Assembly (NCBI GenBank): GCA_900541505.1 | Contig: UQKK01000001.1 | Location: 184,626-248,625 of the forward strand | Direction of reading: 5' to 3' | Length of the DNA: 64,000 nt | DNA from: an uncultured Ruminococcus sp. | GTDB lineage: Bacteria > Bacillota > Clostridia > Lachnospirales > Lachnospiraceae | Shown: piece by piece, positions 17,849-25,804 of the stretch | Layout of the letters: every line of letters starts with the position of its first letter | Position numbering within the stretch: the stretch's first letter is position 1 | Notes under the pieces: model-generated | What the model was told of the DNA's origin: nothing | What the model saw: only the letters and a program-made list of their open reading frames with translations | Database searches by the model: none | Position numbers and translations under genes: made by a program

Positions 17849-17877
17849 TTGCCTAATAAAGGGAGATATGCTATACT
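17849..17877 (+). promoter_or_regulatory. Promoter of the small toxin mRNA
   Basis: TTGCCT (17849-17854), 17-base spacer, TATACT (17872-17877). Transcription would begin near 17884, giving an 88-nt leader to the ATG at 17972. Confidence 0.65.
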
Positions 17878-17911
17878 TCCCACATGGAAAACCAGAGAGC
17901 CAGGCGGCTTA

Positions 17912-17963
17912 CCCTCCTACTTTTCGGAGGGGCTAACCCTCCAGACTGAAAAAGAAAGGAGGG
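17912..17963 (+). promoter_or_regulatory. Alternating anti-SD/SD segments in the toxin leader
   Basis: The leader contains CCCTCC (17912-17917), GGAGGG (17926-17931), CCCTCC (17937-17942) and the ribosome binding site GGAGGG (17958-17963). Either the first two pair, or the last two pair and hide the ribosome binding site. This is a ready-made two-state switch for translation. Confidence 0.6.
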
Positions 17964-17971
17964 CGTTGCCA

Positions 17972-18067
17972 ATGTATGTTACATACGCTGATTTGATTCA
18001 GCTTTTAATATTCATTGTTGCCCTTGTCGGTCTTGTTTATGAGATTTTCAAGGATAGACGAAAGTAG
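17972..18067 (+). CDS. Small hydrophobic holin-like toxin (type I toxin candidate)
   Basis: A 31-residue peptide begins MYVTYADLIQLLIFIVALVG and ends in the basic tail FKDRRK: one membrane helix with a charged C-terminus. This is the form of the Firmicutes putative holin-like toxins and TxpA/Fst-type peptides, which damage the membrane when overproduced. AAAGGAGGG lies nine bases before the ATG. The mRNA 5' end (17886-17898) is complementary, with one mismatch, to its 3' end (18136-18148), and an antisense promoter faces it from downstream. These are hallmarks of type I toxin-antitoxin loci. Function is inferred from form and context; the peptide is too short for firm homology. Confidence 0.7.
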   Translation: MYVTYADLIQLLIFIVALVGLVYEIFKDRRK

Positions 18068-18156
18068 CCGCCAACTACTGCGAATAGTTGACGGCCGTTA
18101 GTAAATAACAGTTGTGATTATAAGGGTAGACCGCTTCTCTGGCTTTCCCTTTTTCT
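18060..18156 (-). ncRNA. Candidate antisense antitoxin RNA
   Basis: A minus-strand transcript from the promoter at 18163-18191 would start near 18156 and be complementary to the 3' part of the toxin mRNA. A hairpin at 18067-18095 (11-bp arms, one mismatch, 7-nt loop) could form its 3' end; the following TACTTTCG is only moderately U-rich. RatA-like antisense RNAs pair with the toxin mRNA 3' end in this way. End points are inferred. Confidence 0.5.
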
Positions 18157-18162
18157 ATTATC

Positions 18163-18191
18163 AATATAGCACATCCGGCAGTAAGCCGCAA
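18163..18191 (-). promoter_or_regulatory. Antisense promoter facing the toxin gene
   Basis: Minus-strand TTGCGG (18191-18186), 17-base spacer, TATATT (18168-18163). Confidence 0.6.
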
Positions 18192-18279
18192 GTCCTTAAT
18201 CGCATCGTATTATTCCTTCATTTTGTATTTTCGGTCTAAAGCCTTCCTTACTTCTTCCATGGAAATCCTGACTCTTTTC

Positions 18280-20793
18280 CTATTCTCGTAAGCGCTCCAC
18301 AAGGGATTCTCTCTGAAACCGCCGCACCATACATTCTGTGACAGCTACAGGGATAAAGAGAATGAACACAGCGTACCCTAAATAGAACCATACAGGAAAT
18401 ACAAAATGCATATATTTCACATGAAAATATTGTAAAATCTCTACCATCGCATACCCGGCTGCCGTCCCTAAAACTGTGGTAATCACGAGATTCCCCGCCG
18501 CCAAAAGGAGCCCCTCTGTGCGCAGCATTTTCGACAATTGCTTCCGCGTCATCCCCACAGACTGCAGCATGGCAAACTCATGACGCCTTGTCAGGATGTT
18601 GGTAATCAGTGTATTCAAAAGATTGATAAGTGCAAATCCGATGATAAAGACACTCAATCCCAGTAATGTAGAAAAAACGATGGTGAAAGACTCCCAGCTC
18701 TGGAGTTCCTGCTCCCTGAGCGTGTCCATCGAAAGCCATGGGTATGCGCCCAGCACGTCATCCAGAGACCGTTCGATATCCGCTTCCTTCTCCCGGTCTA
18801 CCTCAAGCACCAAATCTTCATTGAGATTCAGTTCTTTTCCCATAGAGGCAAAGGACTCCTCCGAGAGGATGAAATCTGTAAACACATCTCCGGGCTGTAT
18901 CGTAAAGTCATTGGCGTCGATGATTCCCATGACTGTAAAGGACTTTTCCTGTGTCTGTTCACCGTCATACCAGGAGATGTCCACCGTATCTCCCACCTGA
19001 AACTCCCAGCCGTACGCATCCTCCCACGCGTTTCCCCGTGTAAAGATGATGCCGTCCTTCTCCGCCAGTTCGCTGTAGGAAACCGTTCCCTCCATCAGCA
19101 GCCCTTTTATCTTCTCGAAACGCTCCCGGGAAACTCCTTTGACATTTCCGCCGTCTCCCGTGCCATGCGCCTCCCATTCTATATCCAGGTTTTCCACCTG
19201 ATAAATCTTCTCCACCCCATCGATGGCTTTCAACTCATCGATAAGCGCCTCATCCAGAGGGTGTTCCGCCTTAAACTGTGTCGTCCCATGCTCTGCGGTC
19301 TCGGCGACATTGTAGGAATAGCTGATGGCAAACTCTCCGAACTCGAAATATCCCTGTCTGGCGTATCCTTCCAGGTCTGTACAGCTTATAAAGAATGCCG
19401 CCAGCATAAACAAGACACCGCCGATTCCCAGCGAAATCATAGTCAGGACGGTCTTTTTCTTATTGCGCGCATTGCTCATGACCGCCAGACTGCCCGGCGT
19501 AATCTTTCGTGAAAGTTTTGGCGTAGATTTCCCCACACTGTTTGGTACAGGTTTCCCTGTATTGTTTCGCGTGAACTTCCCCGCCTTGTTTGGCTTAAGA
19601 CGCCCCGCGCCTGCTTCCGCATCCGCATAGCCGGAGTACTTCGCCGCCTCCACCGGGGAGATGGCGGATGCGTACCGCGCCGGTTTCTGTATGGAGAGTA
19701 AAACTGTTACAATATCCGCCGCAGTAACCGCCGCTCCGATTACAAGTACATTCATCCAACTCCATCCGCCGGGACGTATAAAATAGCTGACCGCTCCGCC
19801 GATGAGAAGCCCCAGCGGGATTCCCACCGCGCTCAGCAGCAGTCCCTCCATGCGCACCATCCGCCTAATCTGGCGTTTCGTCATGCCAATGGTGCGGAGC
19901 TGTCCGAACTGCCGTATCCTTCCCACCACAGAGAGATAAAAAACACTGTAAATGACAAGTACGCTGACAAAGAGCAGCGCAATCCCCACACCGATGATTA
20001 AGATTGTCTGCTGGGTCTGCATATCTCCACCCGGAAGCACATCCAGGAAGAAGTTATTGATATTCATATTTTCTCTGGACGTCCCGTGGTCCGCGCCAAA
20101 GCCATAAACCAGGTCTTCAAATTCCGGCTGACTCATTTCATCCGCTCCCTGAAAGCAGACGATGGCATCCCAGGGCAATTCTTTTAACTGGCTGCCTTCC
20201 CTGGCATACTGTTCGGAAAATAACACGCTGTACATAGGAAGGTTTTCCGCCGTGTGGAAAATGCCCGACACGGTGTATTCTTCCGTGGTGCCGTCCAGCC
20301 AGGTAAAGGTTACCTTTTCACCCGGCTTCGCCGTAATCCCCGCCAGTTTACAGTAGGCGTCAGAGAGCATGACTTCGTCCTTTTCGCGGGGAATCTCCCC
20401 CTTTGAAGGCGTAACTGTGTCAATCTCAACGCCCTCACTTTTTAAAGGCGCTTCCATATAGGCGACAGGCTGGACCATGTTTCCGTCTATCTCCACTGCC
20501 TGCCCCTGTTTCATACCCAGGATATAACTGCTGCGCTCGTCCTCCGCCATCTTAGCAAGCTGTGTCTCATCCTGGCGGTAGTAGACAGCGTGCTGCATCC
20601 TTTCTACCTGACGTTTCCTCTCCGTATTCATACCTGCATAGAACAGCGCGATTACCATGAGAAGGCTGACGGAAAGCAAGATGGTAAGCACCACAAAAAA
20701 GTTGCGCATCCTGCTGCTCTTCACACTGCGCAGCGCCAATGACCTCACAGACCCTCTGTTGTTGTTCCCTGCCACTCTTCTTGCGCGTGTCAT
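18280..20793 (-). CDS. ABC transporter permease, FtsX type (two FtsX domains)
   Basis: The 837-residue protein has a membrane helix near residue 35, an extracytoplasmic domain, a first FtsX three-helix block (about 255-375), a second ectodomain (about 475-700) and a final FtsX block (about 715-830). The motif LRTIGMTKRQIRRM and its second copy LQSVGMTRKQLSKML mark the two FtsX units. Such permeases work with a MacB/BceA-type ATPase to extract substrates such as antimicrobial peptides from the membrane, or to sense them. The ATG overlaps the ATPase stop (ATGA). A cytosolic linker before the second unit contains four imperfect 8-residue repeats (DNA 19502-19597). The operon holds its own kinase and regulator, which suggests a peptide-stress response. 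Confidence 0.88.
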   Translation of the reverse strand: MTRARRVAGNNNRGSVRSLALRSVKSSRMRNFFVVLTILLSVSLLMVIALFYAGMNTERKRQVERMQHAVYYRQDETQLAKMAEDERSSYILGMKQGQAVEIDGNMVQPVAYMEAPLKSEGVEIDTVTPSKGEIPREKDEVMLSDAYCKLAGITAKPGEKVTFTWLDGTTEEYTVSGIFHTAENLPMYSVLFSEQYAREGSQLKELPWDAIVCFQGADEMSQPEFEDLVYGFGADHGTSRENMNINNFFLDVLPGGDMQTQQTILIIGVGIALLFVSVLVIYSVFYLSVVGRIRQFGQLRTIGMTKRQIRRMVRMEGLLLSAVGIPLGLLIGGAVSYFIRPGGWSWMNVLVIGAAVTAADIVTVLLSIQKPARYASAISPVEAAKYSGYADAEAGAGRLKPNKAGKFTRNNTGKPVPNSVGKSTPKLSRKITPGSLAVMSNARNKKKTVLTMISLGIGGVLFMLAAFFISCTDLEGYARQGYFEFGEFAISYSYNVAETAEHGTTQFKAEHPLDEALIDELKAIDGVEKIYQVENLDIEWEAHGTGDGGNVKGVSRERFEKIKGLLMEGTVSYSELAEKDGIIFTRGNAWEDAYGWEFQVGDTVDISWYDGEQTQEKSFTVMGIIDANDFTIQPGDVFTDFILSEESFASMGKELNLNEDLVLEVDREKEADIERSLDDVLGAYPWLSMDTLREQELQSWESFTIVFSTLLGLSVFIIGFALINLLNTLITNILTRRHEFAMLQSVGMTRKQLSKMLRTEGLLLAAGNLVITTVLGTAAGYAMVEILQYFHVKYMHFVFPVWFYLGYAVFILFIPVAVTECMVRRFQRESLVERLRE
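19502..19597 (-). repeat. 24-bp tandem repeat (four imperfect copies) inside the FtsX permease gene
   Basis: Four in-frame 24-base units encode KPNKAGKF, TRNNTGKP, VPNSVGKS and TPKLSRKI-like octapeptides in a basic cytosolic linker. The units are diverged but share the GK spacing. Copy number could vary between strains without breaking the frame. Confidence 0.7.
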
Positions 20794-21470
20794 GCCGTCC
20801 ACCTGCTTTCCATAATCTTTCCATCCTCAATGCGGATGATACGGTCCGCAGTCTGGGCGATTTCCTCATTGTGGGTAATCATGACGACCGTCTGGTGGAA
20901 CTGACGGCTGGATGCCTTGATGAGCCCGATGACATCCTGGCTCGTCCTGGAATCCAGATTCCCCGTGGGCTCGTCGGCAAGCACCAGGGCAGGTTTAGAG
21001 GCAAGCGCTCTGGCGATTGCCACTCTCTGCTGCTGTCCGCCTGAGAGATTGCCCGGCATCTCCGTGAGCTTATCCTGAAGCCCCAGAAGCTTTATAATTT
21101 TTTTCATATACAGTTCATCCGGTCTGCCGCCGTCCAAAGACACCGGAAGGATGATATTTTCATAGACATTTAAGATGGGAACCAGATTGTAGTTCTGGAA
21201 GACGAACCCGATTCGTCTCCTGCGAAAGATTGTAAGACGGTCGTCATCCATGCCGGAGAGCCGCTTTCCCGCGATGATGACCTCCCCGGAAGTAGGCACG
21301 TCCAGACCGCCCATCATGTTTAAAAGGGTGGACTTTCCGCTGCCGCTGGTCCCCACGATAGCCACGAACTCTCCGTCCTCCACTTCCATAGAGACGCCGT
21401 CCAGGGCACGCACAGTATTTGGTCCTTTCCCGTAATATTTCTTCAGATTCTCTGTCGTCAAAATACTCAT
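20790..21470 (-). CDS. ABC transporter ATP-binding protein (MacB/LolD/BceA type)
   Basis: The 226-residue ATPase has Walker A GTSGSGKSTLLNMMGGLD, the Q-loop in VFQNYNLVP, signature LSGGQQQRVAIARAL, Walker B LVLADEPTGNLD and the H-loop MITHNEE. These are typical of the family that drives FtsX-type permeases. It energises the permease encoded immediately downstream, with which it overlaps by ATGA. The start at 21470 is supported by AAAGGAG about 10 bases upstream. The 160-base gap to the kinase gene holds a CACGGAAAG/CTTTCCGTG inverted repeat without a T run. Confidence 0.95.
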   Translation of the reverse strand: MSILTTENLKKYYGKGPNTVRALDGVSMEVEDGEFVAIVGTSGSGKSTLLNMMGGLDVPTSGEVIIAGKRLSGMDDDRLTIFRRRRIGFVFQNYNLVPILNVYENIILPVSLDGGRPDELYMKKIIKLLGLQDKLTEMPGNLSGGQQQRVAIARALASKPALVLADEPTGNLDSRTSQDVIGLIKASSRQFHQTVVMITHNEEIAQTADRIIRIEDGKIMESRWTA

Positions 21471-21632
21471 ATTCTGCCACTCCTTTTTCCTCACGGAAAG
21501 TACATTTGTGCGAAGCAGGCACGTTTCTCACATGCCGCCTCATACCCTTTACTCTTTCCGTGTTTTCTTGATGGATATAGGATAACAGGCAAATGTTTCA
21601 AAAACCTCTCGAAAAACAAAATTTCCCCTAAA

Positions 21633-22556
21633 TCAAGCGTTCAGAAAATATAAAGCGACCCTCGTCCCCACACCGGGATGGGACTGTATCTTCAAATACC
21701 CGTGCTGTTTTTCTAAAATTTCTCTTGTCAGATAGAGACCGATTCCCAGTCCTTCCGTATTGCGAACCCTCTCTTCCCGGTAGAAACGTTTACACACATC
21801 GTTGATGTGCTCCGGGGCAATTCCCGCTCCTTCGTCCTCCACCTCTATCTTTGTGTAAATCTCCATGCGCTGGGATGAGACTCTGATTTTTCTGCCCTCC
21901 CCGGAATATTTCACCGCATTGTCCAGCACATTGACAAGGGCCTCGATAGACCATTTTTCATCGCAGAGCAAATTCACCTCCGGAAAAGTTTCGATTTCCA
22001 GACAGATTTTCTTTTCAACGGCTTTCCTTCGTATCTCCTCTGTCGCCGCTTCCACCAGGGCACACAGAGGAACCTCGCAGGGTTTCAGACAGATGATATT
22101 CTGCTCCAGCCGGGACATCCGTATCAGCGCCTTTACAAGGAAATCCAGTTTTCCCACCTGATTTTTGAGTACAGCCATACAGTTGTCCCTCTCTGTTTCT
22201 GAAAGTCTGGGGTTCATCGCCGTATCACAGTACATCACCACATTGGCGATGGGCGTTTTCAACTGGTGGGAGATATCCGAGACAACACCCTGCACCTCCA
22301 GCTTCTGCCTCTTACTCTCCTCCGCGTGATGGGCGGTTATCTCCTCCAGCTTTTTTAGTCTCATCTGAATCTTTGACAAGAGCGCTTCCTCCTCGGTGTC
22401 AAAGGCTTCCGTCCCGCTGCCCTCCAGTATCCTGTCGATGCTCTGGCACACTTCTTCTGTGAACCTCACGTACTCTCTCCTTGTGTATATCCAGATACCG
22501 CCGGTCGCGAGCATCAGCGCAAAAACTCCTGCCCCTGCAATCACCCACTGCATCAT
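21633..22556 (-). CDS. Sensor histidine kinase, small membrane-anchored
   Basis: The 307-residue kinase has one N-terminal membrane helix (about residues 3-24) and no extracellular sensor domain. The H-box is SDISHQLKTPIANV, the N-box NVLDNAVKYS, and the G-boxes DEGAGI and GLGIGLYL. Kinases lacking a sensor and encoded next to FtsX-type ABC transporters usually read the transport state of that transporter. The start is backed by AGGAGG seven bases upstream. It follows the response regulator gene by 21 bases, so RR-HK-ABC-permease is one regulated unit. Confidence 0.93.
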   Translation of the reverse strand: MMQWVIAGAGVFALMLATGGIWIYTRREYVRFTEEVCQSIDRILEGSGTEAFDTEEEALLSKIQMRLKKLEEITAHHAEESKRQKLEVQGVVSDISHQLKTPIANVVMYCDTAMNPRLSETERDNCMAVLKNQVGKLDFLVKALIRMSRLEQNIICLKPCEVPLCALVEAATEEIRRKAVEKKICLEIETFPEVNLLCDEKWSIEALVNVLDNAVKYSGEGRKIRVSSQRMEIYTKIEVEDEGAGIAPEHINDVCKRFYREERVRNTEGLGIGLYLTREILEKQHGYLKIQSHPGVGTRVALYFLNA

Positions 22557-22577
22557 CGTTCTTTCCTCCTGTCCCGG

Positions 22578-23264
22578 TTACCGCTCACCCATCCACTGGT
22601 ATCCCGTGCCGTAGATGGTTTTAATATAGGTATATTCAGCATCCGCAATCTTTCCTCTCAGTCTGCTGACAAAAATCGTCAGTGTATGTTCATCCACAAA
22701 ATCGCCGTCCTTATCCCACAATGATTCCAATAATACACTCCTCGTGAGTACGATACCCGGATTCTCACAAAACTTCTTTAACAATTTAAACTCTGTGGGA
22801 GTAAGGGACAGCGGCTTTTTACTCTTTAATACCTCATGTCCCACAAAATCAATCTCCAGATTTCCTATGCATACTCTTTCTTCTGCTTTCTTTCCCGCCG
22901 AATACCGGTTTAAAACAGCCCGCACTCTCTGGATGAGTATCTGTACATTAAAAGGCTTGGTGACGTAGTCGTCGGCTCCACTCTCAAAACCGGTCATAAT
23001 ATCCTCGTCCATATCCTTAGCGGTCAGAAAAATGATAGGGATATTGTACTTCTCCCGTATCTCCCCGGCAAGTGCAAACCCGTTCCCATCGGGAAGGTTT
23101 ACATCCATAATGAGTAAGTCAAAACGCTTTGCTCGCAGTTTCTGTAACGCTTCCGCCCGGTTTTTTGCTGTCTCCGCCTCAAAATGCGCAATGTTTAAGT
23201 TCAGTTTCACTCCGTATGAGAGTACCTCGTCATCCTCCACAATCAAAATCTTTTCCCGGCTCAT
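22578..23264 (-). CDS. OmpR-family response regulator
   Basis: The 228-residue regulator has a receiver domain (about 1-115) with the phospho-acceptor in LLIMDVNLPDGNG and the lysine in TKPFN, followed by a winged-helix DNA-binding domain (about 130-225; TPTEFKLLKKF, VSRLRGKI, YGTGYQW). It would be phosphorylated by the adjacent kinase and control the ABC transporter genes. Its ribosome binding site (AAGGAGTAAAC) lies inside the first unit of a repeat array that fills the upstream region, suggesting autoregulation. Confidence 0.94.
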   Translation of the reverse strand: MSREKILIVEDDEVLSYGVKLNLNIAHFEAETAKNRAEALQKLRAKRFDLLIMDVNLPDGNGFALAGEIREKYNIPIIFLTAKDMDEDIMTGFESGADDYVTKPFNVQILIQRVRAVLNRYSAGKKAEERVCIGNLEIDFVGHEVLKSKKPLSLTPTEFKLLKKFCENPGIVLTRSVLLESLWDKDGDFVDEHTLTIFVSRLRGKIADAEYTYIKTIYGTGYQWMGER

Positions 23265-23265
23265 G

Positions 23266-23395
23266 TTTACTCCTTATTTATGTATAGTTTTACCCATTAT
23301 ATGAGTATATCATTTTTTATTTTACTCGTTATTTATGTATATCATTTCCATTTTACTCTTATATATGTATTTATTTACTCTTATTTTATGTAAAT
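23266..23395. repeat. Helically phased AT-rich repeat array upstream of the response regulator
   Basis: Five copies of a unit close to TTTACTCNTTATTTATGTAT begin at 23266, 23289, 23321, 23352 and 23374. The spacings are 23, 32, 31 and 22 bases, i.e. close to two or three helical turns, so all units lie on about the same face of the DNA. A minus-strand TATAAT (23301-23296) lies in the second copy with no -35 box. This looks like a regulator-binding array, most simply for the adjacent OmpR-type protein. Confidence 0.65.
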
Positions 23396-23453
23396 ATTTT
23401 TCTCTTGTACTCTTTTCTTTTCCTTGTTACACTTCTCTAAAGAGGTGATTTAT

Positions 23454-24050
23454 ATGACAGACCACACAGCCGCATTACCTGCCCAAACAGCATCCGCAGG
23501 GCTTCCGTTTTCCTACGATATCATATACAGCACGCGCAAAACACTTGCCATCCAGATTGCTGCCAACGGACATATTACCGTCCGCGCTCCAAAAGGCTTT
23601 TCACGCTCCGAAATTCACTCCTTTGTGCGTGAAAAACAGAGCTGGGTAGAGAAACATCTGGCGCGTATACAGAGCCATCCTGTCCCGGAGAAGAAACCGC
23701 TCTCTAAGAGTGAACGATCCCGCTACATGGAGACGGCGAGGGATATCTTCACAGTCAAGACCGCCTACTACGCCAGCCTCATGAACGTGACTTACCACCG
23801 CATCTCCATCCGGGAACAGAAGACCCGCTGGGGGAGCTGCAGCAGCGCCGGCAATCTCAACTTCAACTGGCGGCTCATCTTCGCCCCGGAGGAGGTACTT
23901 AACTACGTTGTCGTGCACGAGCTCGCCCACCGTCTGGAGATGAACCACTCCAAAGCCTTCTACGCTATCGTAGAACAGGTACTCCCTGATTATAAAAAGA
24001 GCCGGAAATGGCTCCGTGATAACGGCAGTACTCTCTGGGACGCCGTGTAA
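23454..24050 (+). CDS. YgjP-like zinc metallopeptidase (M48/DUF45)
   Basis: The 198-residue protein has the zinc-binding HELAH motif and the family signature TRWGSCSSAGNLNFNWRLIFAP. It is of the YgjP (DUF45/WLM-related) type, cytosolic, with a beta-rich N-terminal half containing the AxxGHITVRAPKG strand. Substrates of this family are poorly defined. I set the start at 23454 (AGAGGTGAT upstream); an in-frame ATG lies ten codons earlier at 23424. It is transcribed away from the response regulator and ends 4 bases before the convergent maf gene. Confidence 0.88.
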   Translation: MTDHTAALPAQTASAGLPFSYDIIYSTRKTLAIQIAANGHITVRAPKGFSRSEIHSFVREKQSWVEKHLARIQSHPVPEKKPLSKSERSRYMETARDIFTVKTAYYASLMNVTYHRISIREQKTRWGSCSSAGNLNFNWRLIFAPEEVLNYVVVHELAHRLEMNHSKAFYAIVEQVLPDYKKSRKWLRDNGSTLWDAV

Positions 24051-24054
24051 CGTT

Positions 24055-24645
24055 TTAAAAAACCATTTCCAGTTCTTTCAGGCTCTGATAGATGTAGGAG
24101 ACCGGAAGTCCCACTACATTATAATAATCTCCTTCTATCCGGTCGATATACGCGGCGAACCGCCCCTGGATACCATAGGCGCCCGCCTTATCCATCGGTT
24201 CTCCGGTGGCGATATACGCCCGAATTTCCTGCTCCGACATGGCGTGCACATAGACCTTTGTCATCACCGCATGGTTTCGCACTTCCCTCTCATTGTTCTC
24301 AAAACGCAGAAGAGCTGTCCCCGTGTACACCTCATGGCAGTTTCCCTGCAGGTTTCTCAACATCTGCAAGGCGTCTGCCTCGTCTTTAGGCTTCCCTAAA
24401 ATCTTTCCGTTTTGCACCACCACAGTGTCCGCTCCAATCAAAAGACAGCCGTTTCTCTCCTCCGGGCTTAATTCCCTCGCCACATTCTCCGCCTTAATGA
24501 GCGCCAGTTCCTTTACAATTTCCTGCGGAACCGTGCTGTGATAGATTTCCTCTGCCTGACTGACTCTGATATCAAAGTTTACCCCTATCTGCGATAACAG
24601 CTCCCTGCGCCTCGGCGATGCCGATACAAGAATGATTCGATTCAT
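24055..24645 (-). CDS. maf: Maf-like nucleoside triphosphate pyrophosphatase
   Basis: The 196-residue Maf protein hydrolyses non-canonical or modified NTPs (dTTP/UTP or similar) to monophosphates. The N-terminal loop SASPRRRELL, the catalytic GADTVV, and the C-terminal KAGAYGIQG and IEGDYYNVVGLP are all present. In B. subtilis the homologue is linked to septum formation. The ATG at 24645 (GGAGAG upstream) overlaps the stop of the upstream CPBP protease gene by ATGA, so the two are translationally coupled. A longer reading frame to 24798 exists but runs over the neighbour and has no Maf-like content. Confidence 0.95.
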   Translation of the reverse strand: MNRIILVSASPRRRELLSQIGVNFDIRVSQAEEIYHSTVPQEIVKELALIKAENVARELSPEERNGCLLIGADTVVVQNGKILGKPKDEADALQMLRNLQGNCHEVYTGTALLRFENNEREVRNHAVMTKVYVHAMSEQEIRAYIATGEPMDKAGAYGIQGRFAAYIDRIEGDYYNVVGLPVSYIYQSLKELEMVF

Positions 24646-25505
24646 CCTACCGTCTCTCCTTCCATGTTTTTCTTCTTTTTCTCCCCGATGCCAAACTGTA
24701 TCATAATGACAGAAATCGCAATGAATGGGATTCCCAGCAGCAACTGTATCACGGATACCCAGTCCGGCAGGATTTTCATCTCCAAATCCGTCAGCCATGT
24801 GCCCGCAAAGTTATACACGAAATGGACGAACATGGGCGCCAGGAGACTGTCGTATCTCTGCGCCAGATACCCCAGGAAGAAGCCAAGTACCGCCGCGTAA
24901 ATCCCCTGAACAATATTCTGATGAAAAATGCCGAAGCACACCGCCTGAATGATGTTTGCCGCCACAAACGGAGCGCCTGCTCCCTTCAGATATTTAAAAA
25001 TCAGTCCCCGGAATATGATTTCCTCCGCAAACGGCGGCAGAATCAATGTCGTAATCGCCCACATCACAGAATAGCTGGAAATCCCCGAGACCTCCACCAG
25101 ACTGTTGTACTCCGCCATCGAAGACGGGCTGATAAGCTGAATCAGTATCATGACAAGAGATGTGACCCACTGCAGCCCAAAGGTCAGCATGACCATCCAT
25201 ACAAATGCCACCGGACTCAGCTTTCTTGTGCTTCCTTTTAAGTAAGGAAATCTCTCTCTTCCATATAAAAATACATACCAGTACCAGACAGCAAAAATAA
25301 TCGCTGTAGGCAGGTAAATCATAAACGAGTAAAAATTGATATATTCCATCAGAAAATAATAGAATCTTTCCGCTCCCGCTTCCCCGTTCATCACCACTGC
25401 TATCACACTTCCCACCACACTCAGGAGTACCGGCAGAAGTGTCATCATCGCCATGGTCGCCGCAAATGCCAAAAACGCATAGAGGTAATATCTCTTTTTC
25501 TTCAT
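24642..25505 (-). CDS. CPBP (CAAX/Abi) family intramembrane metalloprotease
   Basis: The 287-residue protein has about eight membrane helices and the family's three motifs: AEEIIFRG (EExxxR), FGIFHQN (FxxxH) and HFVYNF (HxxxN/D). These glutamates and histidines form the intramembrane metal site. Bacterial members process peptides such as bacteriocins or serve in immunity and membrane-protein turnover. The start at 25505 follows AAAGGAG by about 9 bases; upstream in-frame ATGs lack this. It is coupled to maf. Function beyond protease is not visible. Confidence 0.9.
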   Translation of the reverse strand: MKKKRYYLYAFLAFAATMAMMTLLPVLLSVVGSVIAVVMNGEAGAERFYYFLMEYINFYSFMIYLPTAIIFAVWYWYVFLYGRERFPYLKGSTRKLSPVAFVWMVMLTFGLQWVTSLVMILIQLISPSSMAEYNSLVEVSGISSYSVMWAITTLILPPFAEEIIFRGLIFKYLKGAGAPFVAANIIQAVCFGIFHQNIVQGIYAAVLGFFLGYLAQRYDSLLAPMFVHFVYNFAGTWLTDLEMKILPDWVSVIQLLLGIPFIAISVIMIQFGIGEKKKKNMEGETVG

Positions 25506-25727
25506 GTATCTGCTTCTCCTTTTCTCATTGGCTGCCCGCATACAGATGCCTGTCACAGCACAGTCCGTCTCTTTTCCAAAATCCCGCCGTCCCACGAATA
25601 TTTCCGTCAGAGAACAGGACTGAGCCGACATGATATATACATTCTATACTATCACCGTATGGGTATGCAAGGACAATCCTGTTCATATAAAGCGCCGTTT
25701 TTTGGCAAGACCTGCAACCCAGAGTTC

Positions 25728-25757
25728 TTGACAAAAACGCCGCGCGGCAAATACAAT
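25728..25757 (+). promoter_or_regulatory. Promoter of yaaA
   Basis: TTGACA (25728-25733), 18-base spacer, TACAAT (25752-25757). The yaaA start codon follows 48 bases downstream, with GAAGGAGGT before it. Confidence 0.75.
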
Positions 25758-25804
25758 GTAGTCACAATACTCCGGCAAGACCGGGAAGCGAAGGAGGTCT
25801 CCCC

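Noticed and set aside
18195..18270. 16-residue ORF (MEEVRKALDRKYKMKE) on the minus strand downstream of the FtsX permease
   Set aside because: It has no convincing ribosome binding site and no relative I recognise; too short to support.
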